Notes under the pieces: model-generated | What the model saw: the letters and a program-made list of their open reading frames with translations, nothing else | Database searches by the model: none | Told to the model about the DNA's origin: nothing | Made by a program: the position numbers and the translations under genes | Shown here: positions 47,828-59,940 of the stretch, one piece after another | How positions within the stretch are numbered: position 1 is the first letter of the stretch | Layout: each line of letters opens with the position of its first letter | Origin: Heterodera schachtii | Lineage: Eukaryota > Nematoda > Chromadorea > Rhabditida > Heteroderidae | Assembly (NCBI GenBank): GCA_023374025.1 | Contig: SIJG01000018.1 | Span: forward strand, 775,947-839,946 | Reading direction: 5' to 3' | DNA length: 64,000 nt

Positions 47828-49769
47828 TCAGCTCATCAATTGAATAAGCCCCTTTTGATTGAGATTCAAAATTGAGTCCGCGATCACTTTGGCTGACCGA
47901 TTTGTGTACCCTCCGCTGGTGACCATTGTAATGGGCACCCTCCGACGGATCGCAGCACCAAAAACGATTTCGTCACGACGAATAATGGCCTTAGAGAGGA
48001 ATAAAATTTAAAAAGAATCGCTGAAAAATTTCTTTATGGAATTACTTATAAAAAATTTTTAAGATTTTTCATTATATTTTCGAAATTGAAAATTTTTTCA
48101 CTGCAAATTTCGTTCCGGCGTAATTTCGGCCGGCTAAATTTGTTCTGTTCCGGGACTTCGTGCCTATACCCAAAAGGAATTAACGCATTGAACATTGGTA
48201 ATTTACCAACATTCATTGGTTTTAAGAATGAGAGCAACGAATGTAAGCATATCTTATCACTTAGTCGATGCTTATAAATTGAATTTGGCAATGAAACGAA
48301 TGAAAAGAGAAACAACACCTGGGGGGAGAGACTGAGGCCACCCAAAGGGTCGCCGATCAGAGAATCGGTGCCGGCGACGAAAAGGAGGAAGTCGGGAACA
48401 GAGAAATCGGCAAAGGCGGCGTCCAATTCCATTTCGAGTCGACGGAGGTTAAAAATCGTCCTCAGCGCCAAAAGGGAGCGGAACAGCGACGCGAAACGGA
48501 CTCTGAGAAAAGGGAGGGGTGAAAAGGGACGGACAAACGGAAAGAGAGCGAACTCAGTGCATCGGAGTCACCGGGGTAAATGGACGCGTTGAAAAGGTCG
48601 AGGATATACACGCGACTGTCAGAGGCAAAATCAGTCTCATGGCCATTTCCCTTAAGGGAGGGGAAAGGCAAATTTAAGGGACGGAAAGGGAAGGGAAAGC
48701 ACCTGATGAGCATCAACATCAACTGAAAATATATATATTTGTGAACATTAAGCACTTTAAATGAATCGACAAATGTTGAGTTTCAAATTGTGAACAAATT
48801 CCCCTGGTGGGATTAAATTGTGGAGCGAAACCAAAAAATAAATAATTTTTGAGTTTCGTTATTTTGAAAAACAGGGGAATATCAAAATTTGACTATCATT
48901 ATTTCCCAAAGAAAAATAATTTCAAAAAACCAACCAACCGATCATTGCACTTTTGATCAATTCATTTGCGAACAAAAGTTTAATTGCCAAAGTGACGTCA
49001 GCATAAACGCAAAATCCGCCGCCTTTTCCCTCTGCGAAAAAACATTTTACATTAGTAAAAGAGAAAGTGGCACAATGCCATAACATAAGTACACTTTCTT
49101 GTCCAATGCATCTCTCCGCTTCTCAAATTTCTCACCTGAGGCGTGGTGAAAGCCGCCACCGATGTTAATGGCCCAGCCCCTAATTAGGCTGACTCTCGCG
49201 GCTAACACCGTTCCTCCCGTTTGAATTCTGTTGAGGAAAGCAGTCGCTGTATTAGAGAGAACAAAAAAGGGTCAAAAAAAGAGACACACCGCATTGGACG
49301 AAGGATGCGACGGTCGATTAGGCAAATGGGAAAAAGGAGGACGAGGCCCACTTCCAAAATGCGAGTCAAAGTGAAGCGGCCATTCAGCGAGCGAAGGTAT
49401 TTTTTGGAGTGGACCAGCAAAAGGTGCTCCTTTTTGGCTTCGATTGGTCGGAGGACGGCACTTTCGACGAGGGCACCACTTGCTGGAAAATTGGAGAAAG
49501 TCTAAACTGAAAACGAATTGGACACACCCAGCCAAACTCAAGTCGATTTGGGGCCCGACACTTAAAGGATTAATGAGGATATTATTGCCTATCAAAAAGC
49601 GGAAGACATTGCCCCATTTATTGGAGTCGAAGGGGTGACACTTCTCAATGCCGAAAAAGGAGATGTTGTAATCCTCGGAATAAACAATTGGGCATCGTTC
49701 GTCCCAGTCGATTTCGGTCTCAGAATCATCCAAAAAAGCAAAAGCGGAAAAAGCAGCGGAAGAGCACAT
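47828..49769 (-). CDS. Class IV histone deacetylase (HDAC11)
   Basis: About eight exons: 49769-49589, 49482-49290, 49227-49136, 49031-48939, 48722-48703, from 48650 (end unsure), an exon ending 48319, and 47989-47828. Family marks: CPIVYSEDYNISFFGIEKCHPFD, LRPIEAKKEHLLLVHS, QTGGTVLAARV, INIGGGFHH (catalytic His), GGGFCVYADVTLAIK, VDVDAHQGNGHE (zinc Asp/His), VYILDLFNASIYPGD, FVAGTDSLIGDPLGGL (second zinc Asp) and TSGGY. HDAC11 works mainly as a lysine defatty-acylase. The first intron may use a GC donor at 49588; a GT at 49561 is also in phase. The join after YPGDSDAL is unresolved: the only in-frame GT-AG choice is a 32-bp intron. The intron 48318-47990 holds a GC-rich repeat fragment. Confidence 0.88.
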
Positions 49770-50054
49770 CGGCAATGAGATCAGCAGGTGAAAATCCGAA
49801 ATGAAAGCAATCAAACCAGACTCGTGAGTTGTTTATTTCGATATTTTGTACGCATATTTACGAAGACAAATGAAGATTGGCAATAATACCCTAAATCATT
49901 CGTAAAAGCGCTAATATAATTTATTGAGTAACAATTAATAAATGTATAAAAGTGGAAGTGATCCTTAAGTTATAACTCCAATTGGTAAACAATTAAATTT
50001 AAAGGCAGCAACTCGGGAAGTTGTCGTCGAATCCATCAAAAGTCATCCGTTCCA

Positions 50055-51186
50055 TCACTTTGTCTTCTTTGAGTCGGCTTTTTTTACATTTGGCGATTTC
50101 TTTTCGTCCGATAAAACTTCCTTTTGGCCATTTGCTGAAACTTATCATTCAATCCCGTTATGTTCTCTTATGGCTGGGTTTACCGACCTTTCTCAGTGCT
50201 TTCTTTTGCATTTTTCTTGGCACTTTGTTGCTCCTTCCTTCGCTCGGCTTCCTTCTTCTTAAGCGCCCCAGTTGGGAACACATAGTCAATAATGCACACG
50301 ATTATCTGTAAACGGGGCAAATTAGTGTTAATTTGTTCTCGAATTAAAAACGAAAATTAAATTAGCAATTCGCAAAATGCTCACAAATCCGAGGACACAG
50401 CCCAACGCGAGAGTCACTGTGGCGAAGAATGCGTACGAAGCCCAAGCGGGGACTCCGACATTTTCGACAACTGAAAAACCATTGCATCAAAAGGTATCCA
50501 TTCAAACATCAGCCCACAATGTCCGTGTAAGTCTCTGACTGCCATGGACAGTTTGAAGAAGACGGCGACTACGCCCATTTGAGAGCTGTCCGGATGTTTG
50601 TAGGACGGGAGGGGGTCGATGCTGGTCCATCGTTTGTCTTCGATGAAAGAGATCTAAATGCACTGTTAACGAAGTCGTATACGAATAGCCATTACGAAAT
50701 CATTTTTGTCGCGTGGTCCCGCGTAAAGTCGAAATACGCCATCCTTCACACTAAAAAAGAAATATTACTTGAACCGGCAAATGAATTTTAACTGATAAAT
50801 TGTGGGCAGAGCAGTGACAAGAAATCGTCCAGAAAGCCCAGGATTCGTGGTCACGTCTATTTCCGCAACATTTATGTTCAAATCCCTTGACCAATCAGCG
50901 AATGAATTCCATGACTGAATGATGGGAAATGTAATAAATCAAAGTACTAAAAAATGCGGCACTTTTTGGAGGTCTTTGCAGGCAGGGCACCACGGCGCGT
51001 GACTTAATTTCAACGAATTTCATAAACGCAAAAAAAAAAAACAGACAATTCCATCATCCATTCGCCGCTGAGAATGTTTCGCCAATTTTCCTCATTTAGA
51101 TTCAAAAGATTCTTCGATTTTACTGCACAAAGGACAAATTCAGTGCAAATAAAAATGGAAAGTAAAAACAGCGGTGTCCTTGCCAT
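50055..51186 (-). CDS. dpy-11: TMX1-like membrane thioredoxin (DPY-11-like)
   Basis: Eight exons, 51186-51047, 51002-50963, 50914-50793, 50750-50696, 50653-50518, 50470-50385, 50305-50188 and 50134-50055, give 258 residues with exact phases. A signal peptide (PLFLLSIFICTEFVLCA) leads to a thioredoxin domain with the TMX1-type active site APWCPACKDLQK, then DVTTNPGLSGRFLVTALPTIY (cis-Pro) and DGVFRLYAGPR. A membrane helix (ASYAFFATVTLALGCVLGF) and a Lys/Glu-rich cytosolic tail follow. The tail ends KKTK, a KKXX ER-retrieval signal, which supports the last splice over an earlier stop at 50180. In C. elegans the homologue DPY-11 is needed in hypodermal ER for body shape and cuticle proteins. TMX1 prefers membrane-bound Cys-containing substrates. 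Confidence 0.9.
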
Positions 51187-51602
51187 TTAACCTAATAAAT
51201 AAACGAAATGTTTATTGTTGAGTGGACGGACGGTTAAAAGATTAGACAAAGAAATCAATTGTCTCAATTTGAGGACTGCTGCGATACATAGAAGAAGCAC
51301 AGAATGGCGGACAATGTGCTGCAATGAAATAGTAAATGCGCAAGCAATGTCCGCCGTAATGACACGTCAACGAATAGCCCCGCCTGCTCAACCGAAGAAA
51401 ACGAAAGATGGATGGGGGGAAGGGGGGGGGGAGGCGGGGGAAGGGGAAACAGCGATCAAAGCGAGGAAATGGGTCACAAGCAAACGAAAATGGCTGAACA
51501 GAAGACAATTCATAATTTACCGCAGAAGTGGCCAAAAAGGGAGCCCATATTCCGTTTTACAAATTCAATGGTTAAAATTCGAATTTATTTCCAAAATAAA
51601 AA
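51187..51602. other. Intergenic between TMX1 and CNPPD1 genes
   Basis: 416 bp on the same-strand path from CNPPD1 to TMX1. No coding signal. G-rich near 51410-51440. Confidence 0.5.
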
Positions 51603-52969
51603 TCAACTGATGCTAAAGGCATGAACAAATGCAAAGAAATCATCCTTTTGAACAACTTTCGTCAAGTTCGCATCGATTTTTCGTTCATTTGCTAAAAGAA
51701 TTGGTGGATGCGAACAATCATCCCATCTGTGATGATAAATGCACGCGTCACTCGCCGCCAATTCCTGTTTTCGCGAGACTGCCATATTCAGCACGGATAA
51801 ACCGGCTAACAAAGCGAGATGAAAAGCCAATAGCACAAACAAAAACTTCAGCAGAACTATGAGCAAACAGAGAATGGAACGGTTGAAGCCATGCATGTTG
51901 GACAGAATGCAAAGTTCGTTGTAACTCATAACGCCATTTTGCTGGGCCATTTCGCTGGCAACGAACCCTTCTAATCTCGCCAAAACTTTTTCAAAATCTT
52001 CGGATTGAATTGAAACATCCCAACGCTGTAAAAAAAATAAATAAAATATTCAGTCATTTCACAAATTAATTTTCAATAAAAACTTACTAAAGAAGTGAGC
52101 AGGCGAATTTCCAGCTCGTTTAGTTTGGTTAATGCAAGGCCCGAAACTGATGCCTGGAACAGAAGGAAATACATAAATAGAAGAACCATTAAAAAGGACA
52201 AATTGTCGGAATCCTAAAGTCCGCTAATTTCTCAAATTTAGCATTAAATATTTAAGAGAATTTACAATCTGCTAATTCATCCAATTAACAAGGAAATATG
52301 CTTAGGATTTTAGACGAAGGTGACCTATTCAACAACATTATTAGTTTTGCCAGACGTCAAATTTAACATTAGCATAAAATGCAAGAATATATAACAAGTG
52401 GAATTGAAACATAAATAATAATTAAGTAAAGAGAACAAGCACTGAATTCAATGTTAGTGAACCAATCAGAACCTATGGTAAATGAGTAAAACATAAATCC
52501 TACCCATTCGTCGTTCCAAACAAATTCCTGCAAAGTGCCATCGTTAAGGTATTTGGTTGCCAACACCAACGAAGAAACGAAGAGTTCAGTTGGATTGAAG
52601 GCGAGAAAATCTCTTTCGTTTGATTCTTTTAGCCGCATAATGTATACCAATGCTTGAAAAAGAAATTCCATCATTTTTCATTGAATTAATCACAATCGGT
52701 TTTGGTGAAATTACAATTGACCAGCAGATAAAACACTGATCCCATTTTTACTCACCAGTGAGCATGTTGCAAGGCGAAACATATCCATGGTTGCCAAGTT
52801 GATCCGCCATATTGTCAAAGTCAACAGAGTTGAAATCACCAATTAAGAAATTCGAAGCTTTCTTCGTCATGTGAGCCATCAATGGATGCTTACCACAATT
52901 GTGCGCAAGATACAACGTCCTCCTTATCCTCCGTTGAAATTTTTTAAAGACCGTTGATTTGCATGTCAT
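51603..52969 (-). CDS. CNPPD1-like membrane-anchored cyclin
   Basis: Four exons, 52969-52756, 52652-52504, 52153-52088 and 52025-51603, give 283 residues with exact phases. The cyclin fold (PHO80-like) shows RRIRRTLYLA, YVSPCNMLTGALVYIMRL, TELFVSSLVLATKYLNDG, VWNDEWASVSGLAL and LNELEIRLL, in the order of human CNPPD1. A hydrophobic segment (CLLIVLLKFLFVLLAFHLALL) follows, as in the human protein. CNPPD1 function is poorly known; a kinase partner has not been firmly established. The C-terminus is shorter than in human and lacks the Pro-rich tail. Confidence 0.85.
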
Positions 52970-53426
52970 TGTTTATCTATGCTTAGGTATTTAGGTATTA
53001 TAAAAAAACAGTTCCTTTCAAGTAAAATATTGGGAAAATTTAAACTAGTATTTTCAGACGAAAATGGAAAAAGCGAATTTTTTTTTTCCCCAAAACTTCG
53101 TCATTTTTCAAAATATTTTTCCTAACGACTACTTTCGATACCGCTGGAAACACTTATTTTTTAAAATTTAAAAGTTTATTTTAAAATCCAATTATTTATT
53201 TTCCTTTTTAACCGGAAATGCTTAAGAGAATTGCCGGAGGCAAAAAAAACGTGTAAATACTTTTTTGTTGAAGAAATGGAGATTATTTACGAATAAGGCC
53301 ACTTTGAATACAATCTCCCTGTAAATGTCTAAATATGTTTGTCTGGTAAAGGCAATTATACATTTGCACTTTTAGATATGTATTCGTAATCTTTCTAATA
53401 GAAATTATTTAGCAAAATAAATAAAT
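52970..53426. other. Divergent promoter region of CNPPD1 and PPM1 genes
   Basis: 457 bp of AT-rich DNA between two start codons on opposite strands. No gene. TTATTTAG ends about 15 bases before the PPM1 ATG and may be a trans-splice acceptor. Confidence 0.5.
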
Positions 53427-55673
53427 ATGGGAGCATTTTTGGATAAACCAAAGACAGAAAAAACGAATGATGCAGGTGTTGGACGAGTAAGTTATCCTGT
53501 TATTCTATCTTAAAATTTCGAAATTCCGTCCTTTTTTAGGACTACAAATATGTTGTTGCCTCAATGCAAGGCTGGCGCATTGACATGGTAAAGAGAATGC
53601 TAACTGTGACTATTGGGAGGATGAATTGTTAATAATGAAAAATTGTCCTTTTTAGTGGACCGACTAAATTAATTAAACAATTAATGAGTTGTTATTCTTT
53701 AAGGAAGATGCTCACCATGTTCAAATTACCATAGGAAAGGAATCTCCGTTCGAAGTTTCTCATTTTCAATTGCTTTCCAACAAATTTCCTTTCCTTCGCA
53801 GGAATGGTCATTTTTTGCTGTTTTCGATGGACACGCTGGCAGCAAAGTCGCCTTTCACTCCGCACAGAATCTGCTCCAAACACTGCTAAACACAGCAGAA
53901 TTTCAAGCAGTAATAAATAAAATGTGTCGAAAGACCAATTGTTTTTTTGCCGTTTAGGTGAAGGAAGAACTTAAGACTAATGGCCCTAAAATCACGGAAA
54001 AGGCCAAGTCGCTTATCCAGGACGGAATTCGCATGGGTTTCTTGGAGTTGGACTCCTCACTTGGCGAGTTGCAGGGAGGCGGAGAGAGGGAGAGAAGCGG
54101 CACAACGGCAATATGTGCCATTCTGACCCCGGATTACGTCTTCTTTGCTAATTTGGGTTCGTTTCCTTTTTGAGTGTGGAGATTCACAATAAGATTTAAC
54201 CAGAGCAAAAAAAAAGGGTGGTAGTAACGATGTATTCAACCCCTTTTTTGGAAATACTAAAGTTATTTGGGTGGTAATCCTTGGTTTTACTGGTCCCACA
54301 ATAAAATGCAAAAAGGGGTTTTGTAAATGCTTTCGCAAGGTTTCTGGGGGCGCTAATCGCGAATATAACAACAATTTCGAACCCCAAACTCGGATTCGAA
54401 AAGTTGCCAAAATTATCTTTTATTCCCAAAATTTCATAAACCCGGTTAATCGTTTGCATAATAATCATCATCAAAATTTTCGTGTATTTTAATCGCTTTT
54501 TGCTTAAATGTCAATTTTGTAAATTGAGTTTTCGATTTATTGTTTCAATTCTGGTTCGGGGTTCAAAATGAGTCTAAACGGGTTTCAGAATCGGTTTAGC
54601 CACTCATTTTGGCGTTATAATTTTGGGTGAAAAAATAAGTCTCCATTTTAAGGCGATTCGCGTGGATTGCTAAGCCGAAGAAGCAACACCATCTTTAGCA
54701 CGGAAGACCACAAGCCTTACCTTGAAAAGGAACGCGAAAGAATCATTAAGGTAATTGCCCAGCCAATTCAAAGGAATTTTCCGTTTTACTTGGCCATAGG
54801 CCGGCGGTTCGGTGATGATTCAGCGAGTGAATGGCAGCCTCGCCGTTTCGAGGGCATTGGGCGACTTCGAGTACAAATCAGTCCCTGGCCTTTGTGTCAC
54901 TGAACAGCTTGTTTCTCCCGAGCCCGACATTTACATCGTTCCGCGAGACAAAGTCGGCAAAAAAAGGCGAAGGGGGGCACCATTTATGTTGGCTTCCCTT
55001 TAGGAAGATGATGAGTTTTTGGTCCTCGCCTGTGATGGCATTTACGACGTTCTTGCCAACGAAGACCTTTGTGCGCTCGTGCGTTCTCGACTTTCCGTTA
55101 CGGATGACCACAAAATGGCTTCTAACCAAGTGCTGGACGTGTGTTTGTCGAAGGGATCCAGAGACAACATGACCATGATCGTCGTTATATTCGATGCTGC
55201 GCCGAAGATTGACCATTCTCTTGTAGAATTTGAACAAAAGTGGCTGATGAAAATCGAAAAACGCGTCAGAGGTGGGACGAGAGCGTTCAATTTCCCGCTT
55301 TAATTCAAATTTAGAAATTTTCACTGAGTCAGCGCATGAAATTAACGACGCCGACACACTGACGCTGCTGCTCAAAGAGGAAGGGTTCGACGACTGCAAC
55401 TCCATCCCCAGCGGCATTCACTTGGCACGACCTCTGCTCGACCGACTTCTCGCGGAAAGGGAGCAAGAAAACCCCAGCAAGAAGAACCAATGCGAACATT
55501 TGCTCGAACTGAAAAGGAAGCCGAATGAAGAGAGAGTGTCCGAGACGGACATGGAGACACAGACGGACGACGACGACGCCCGAGGGGAGGGCACGGCCGA
55601 AATAAGGACAATTGTGGTGCCGAACAGCGGGGAAGAGCTGCCGAAGGGCGAAGAAAGTGTTGCCGAGTCATGA
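53427..55673 (+). CDS. PP2C-type Ser/Thr phosphatase (PPM1A/PPM1B-like)
   Basis: Nine exons, 53427-53486, 53540-53587, 53704-53754, 53802-53909, 53958-54156, 54653-54750, 54800-54952, 55004-55271 and 55315-55673, give 447 residues. It begins [10 protein letters not shown] (a myristoylation-type Met-Gly start, as in PPM1A/B). PP2C motifs are intact: [74 protein letters not shown] and [10 protein letters not shown]. The metal-binding Asp residues are all present. The C-terminal helical lobe ([13 protein letters not shown] onwards) is family-typical; the last ~60 residues are acidic. Likely targets are stress MAP kinases or SMADs, by family knowledge. Intron 54157-54652 is long and contains a copy of the palindromic repeat. 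Confidence 0.93.
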
Positions 55674-56395
55674 ACACACCAAAGAAGGCCCTTTCGTATT
55701 TTTATATTCACTTTCCCGTCATCCGTCGGGAGTACAAATAACCACAGCTTCCCCAAAGATAACCCTGCTTATCCGTTTGTACCTGAATAACCATAAATTA
55801 CCTTTTTCTTTTTTTGGCAAAATTGGACCACGTAAATATTTAAAGTCTTCATAGAGTTAATTTGTCCAATTTTCCCTTTTCGATCCCTCCTTATTCCTTT
55901 GATAGCCTTTGTAAGTGAAGGCAATGAATGTGAATGGCTTTTGCTACTTCAAAAAAACTTCCTCAACACTCACAAAACATTCGGTGTTTTTTTCTGATTT
56001 TGCCATTGCAAAGAGAGACGCCTTTTTCAGTTCTGAATTTCGTTTTATCATTGGAATTCTTAAATGTTTTCAGTATTCCTTTGATTACAGGCGTCTTTTT
56101 CCCGTCATGTTTTGGGCAATGGTGAAATGTTTAAGAATAATGGAAAATAAAATAAAAATGCAATTTTCAATTTCCGAGTTTTCTGTGACATAGGCCATAA
56201 AGTATAGCCTCAAAGAAGTTAAAACCTCTGTTTGTTTCACTATTGTCTGTTTCTGCTCAGTAAATTCTGACGTGAGCAGTAATTTGTATAAATATTTTGA
56301 AATATTTGACTTATTAAAACAAAGAATTCTTTTGCCTTCAATTTTATTTGCTTTTTTTCCATTTTAATATTATTTCCTTTTTTTCGTCCTTTACA
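55674..56395. other. Intergenic between PPM1 and ABCD4 genes
   Basis: AT-rich, 722 bp, same-strand spacing. Open frames here are hydrophobic but lack splice or family support. No gene called. Confidence 0.5.
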
Positions 56396-59082
56396 ATGGC
56401 TCGTTTGGCCTTTGATTTTCTGCTCCTTCGGAGGACTGTTACGCTTTTGCGTATTTTTTTCTCCACGTGGCGCTCGACGCGTTTTCTTTTGGCTGTCGCT
56501 GTTCTTCTGTTTTCGATTGCGGGTACCCCTTTGAGCTAATAAACCCTAAAAAGGAGCATTGTTTTGTTCGAAGCATTCGTTACGTGATTGATGACTCCGT
56601 AATTACCCCTTAATCACACAATTAGCGTTCCGTTCAGACCAAGTGGCCACTTACTGTTTGGGCGTCCTCCCCAAGCAGGTGCTCCTTTGTCCAATGGCTT
56701 ACTCCGTCCGTCTCCGTTCAGTTTCACATTTTGCTCGGCTCTCGCGAGGAGTCGGCCTTCGACCGATTGGTTGTGATGGCCTTCGGCCTCGTCTTCTTCA
56801 AAGCCGCCTCTTTCGCCCTCATCAAATTGCTCTCTTCGCTCCTTTACCTCCGATGTCGGCGCATTTTCGGCTTCGTTATGCATCGCCTTTACTTCAAACG
56901 ACACGCCTTTTATAATTTAACCAATTCGCTGGACAATCCGTCCGTTATTCATCCATTTTTTAATGGTCCAAATATTTAAGGGACCAGCGAATGACCCAAG
57001 ACATCGAAAAGTGCACACGCATTTTCGCTTGCGAACTCCTCGGCCCTTTGCTTCTGTCGCCCTTCGTCGTGTTCTTCTACACTTATTTGACTTTCAACAG
57101 GTGTCCCCCGTCCGTCCTTCCGTCGTCCCCTTTCCCCCAACTTTGCTTTTCTTTTCAGTTCCGGCTTTTTGGGTCCCCTCACCATTTATGCCTTTTTCAT
57201 CACCGCCACTCTCGTCAACCGCGCCCTCATTTCGCGCACAATTCCTTTGGTCGCTGAACAAGAAAAAAAAGAGGGTGATTTTAGGTGATTTGTTTTCCCT
57301 TTTTAAATAATTTCGTTCAATTATTTCATTTTCATTTTTCTCGTCCTTTTCAGGGCTCGCCATTTGGAAGTTCGTGCCAATTTGGAGCCCATTGCCTTTT
57401 ATCAGTCGGGCTTCACTGAAAACGTTTTCACCAACAACAAATTGAAGGAGCTTCTGAAGACCCAGAAACACCTCGTCATTTGGCAGCTTTGGCTCAATTG
57501 TCCGTTGCTTTCCTTTTTAATGGCTTAATTTGTTCTTCACAGTTGCTGCAAATTGCTTCGACTTTTTCGGCAGTAATTTGAGTTATGTGATAATTGCTAT
57601 TGCCATTTTTGTACAAAACAAATACGAAGACAAAGTTGGGCCCGAACTTAATGGGATAATCAGCGAAGTATTCGGTGGTCAGGAGAAGGAAACTCACTTG
57701 GCCATTCTTTAGAACGCCTTCTACTACATGTATCTGATCAACAGCTTCACCCGTCTGATCACTCTTTCTCAGTCTGTCTCCCAATTTGGCGGAGTCACGC
57801 ATAGGTAACACCGCAATCATTCACAAAGTCGGATTTACATGGGATTGTGTGGACAGGGTCATCGAACTGTACGAGGAGTTGAACAGAGTGCACGACGACC
57901 GATTGGAGACGGAACGACCACCGTCGACGGTGCCAAGTTCAGTGGTCATACTCGCATCGGATGAGAACAAAGGGACCGCTTGTGGGTTTATGAAGCGCAA
58001 AACGGACGACGCCGCCGGACGAATTCAAAGGGTTCGAAACGAACGAATGATTGGGGGAGGGGAGAACCCGAACAAAACATGGCCATGTTAAGGAGTTACA
58101 CGGACGACAGGCCCATGGCATTTTGGCAAGCGATTCGGACGAAGACGAGGCGGAATTCCTTCTTGGGGAAAACGCGTCGCAGCGCAATTGGCAGGACGAC
58201 GGAACGGCCGTTTCGTTGGTACTCCGATGGGAGGGGGGGGGGGATTTACAAATGACATGCTCATTCGAATGTTTTTCTTTAGGATTCGGTCACTGTGGTG
58301 CAGCCGAACGACCACTCCCGTGTGCTCATTATGAATTTGACCCTTCAAATTATGCAAAATCGCAATTTGCTGGTCACTGGCGAAAACGGCGCCGGCAAAA
58401 GTGCCCTTCTCCGTCTGATCGCAGGCCTTTGGACTTGCATCAGTGGGAAGGTGGAAAGGCACTGGAAACTGCGCCCTTCCCAGCTGTTTTTCGTCCCCCA
58501 ACGGCCCTATTTCCCCTACGGCCACTCTCTGCGGCAACAATTGGTCTATCCGCTGAAGGCACTGCCCGTGGAAAAGGACTTGTCGAGACTGTCGCACATT
58601 TTGGAGTGGGTCCGAATGGATTACCTTTTGGCCCGGTGCAACGGATTCGACTCGGCCACCAATTGGGATTGGAACGACGCACTTTCACCCGGCGAGCTTC
58701 AAGTGTTGCGTGTTTTTCATTGTCTATTTGGCTCACTCTGTTCAGCGACTTTCCATCGGCCGAGTGCTTTACCATAAGCCGAGGGTCGCTTTTCTCGACG
58801 AAGCCACGAGTTGTCTTGGCTTTGACATGGAGAGCAGCCTATACAAAGTGCTAAGGGACGAAGGAATTACGGTCGGACACTTTTGGACGCTCAAATTCGA
58901 CTCGTTCGGTTTTACACTTTTAGGTTGTCTCCACGGGACAGCGTTGTTCGCTGAAGCAATTCCACGAGTTGGAACTTAATCTGCGAGGACGGCATTGGAC
59001 TTTGGTCGAGTTGGACTCGGTCCGGTCGATGGTCACTGAGCCGTCGTTGGGAGGAGCGGCGGAGGAGGGCAGCAGGGCATGA
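56396..59082 (+). CDS. ABCD4-like half ABC transporter (PMP69 family)
   Basis: About 14 exons, from ATG 56396 to TGA 59082. N-terminal membrane domain: [61 protein letters not shown] (the ABCD EAA-like loop), [29 protein letters not shown], and [18 protein letters not shown]. The ATPase domain has Walker [12 protein letters not shown], a signature LSPGELQ (ABCD4 uses LSPGE rather than LSGGQ) and Walker [10 protein letters not shown]. The switch region reads [13 protein letters not shown], with Gln where human ABCD4 has His. ABCD4 sits in lysosomes and exports cobalamin with LMBRD1. Exons from 56615 on join in exact phase; an intron 58031-58091 is inferred to keep frame. Confidence 0.9.
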
Positions 59083-59505
59083 CGAGCGAGGGATGGTCGG
59101 GGCATCCGCCGAATGGCACTTTCGCAATAATCGCATCCTCCGCTCCCTCCCCCTCCTCTCCTTCCCCTCTCTTTCTGTCCATATTTTCTCATATTTTTGC
59201 TTCTCATTTTCGGGTCCCTCCCCTCCTAATCGAATTGGCCATTATTAATTTGTTTAACTAATAATTTGCTAATTTTGCACCTTTTCATTGTCAGTCATAC
59301 CAATTTTTTGCTTCGCTTTTCTTTGTCTGCTGAATCTCATCCGTTCATTTATAAACCTCTCCTTCTTCCTATTGACAATGACCACTAAAATTATTTCTTT
59401 TCTCTTTTTTTTATTCTTTTTCTAAAATAATTCATTCGCTTCTAATAATAAAAGTCAAATTGACGCAATAACTTCGATTTTGCTTCTTATTTTATGTATA
59501 ATTGC

Positions 59506-59895
59506 TAGGGCTGTTAATTTTATGTAAATAAATATTTTTTCCTGGATTCTTCATGCTTTGAATAGTAGGAAAAACACTTTCTTTTTGTGTTTGCGAACCA
59601 AAGTTGGTTTATTTACATATTTTTTTACATATTTCGGGATTTTTCTACATATTACATATGTACATACTTTGGACTTTTAGTACATATTTCGCAATTTTTT
59701 CGTATATAATTATTTTTTTTTTACATATTTTGGAATGAGAATTTTTCCAAAAAAATGACCATTTAAAAATTTCTATTTACATATTTTAGTACGTATTTGG
59801 GGGTTTTTGTACATATTTCATACATATTTTAGCATTTTTATACATATTTTATTTACATAATTCGCAAATTTTCTTACATAAAATTAGCAGCCCTA
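59506..59895. mobile_element. hAT-type MITE, copy 2
   Basis: 390 bp. Ends TAGGGCTGTTAATTTTATGT and the complement of TAGGGCTGCTAATTTTATGT. An exact 8-bp duplication, ATAATTGC, flanks it (59498-59505 and 59896-59903). It shares an internal block (GGAAAAACACTTTCTTTTTG) with copies 1 and 3 and has AT-rich TACATATTT filler. Confidence 0.92.
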
Positions 59896-59940
59896 ATAAT
59901 TGCTTTTTGTCGCAGATAAAAATTTTCGTTCTTTCATTAT

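Noticed and set aside
50021..50311. Hydrophobic + strand frame
   Set aside because: Antisense of the last two TMX1 exons and their intron.
57990..58091. Apparent frameshift in ABCD4
   Set aside because: An intron with GT donor at 58031 and AG at 58091 restores phase, so no lesion is needed.
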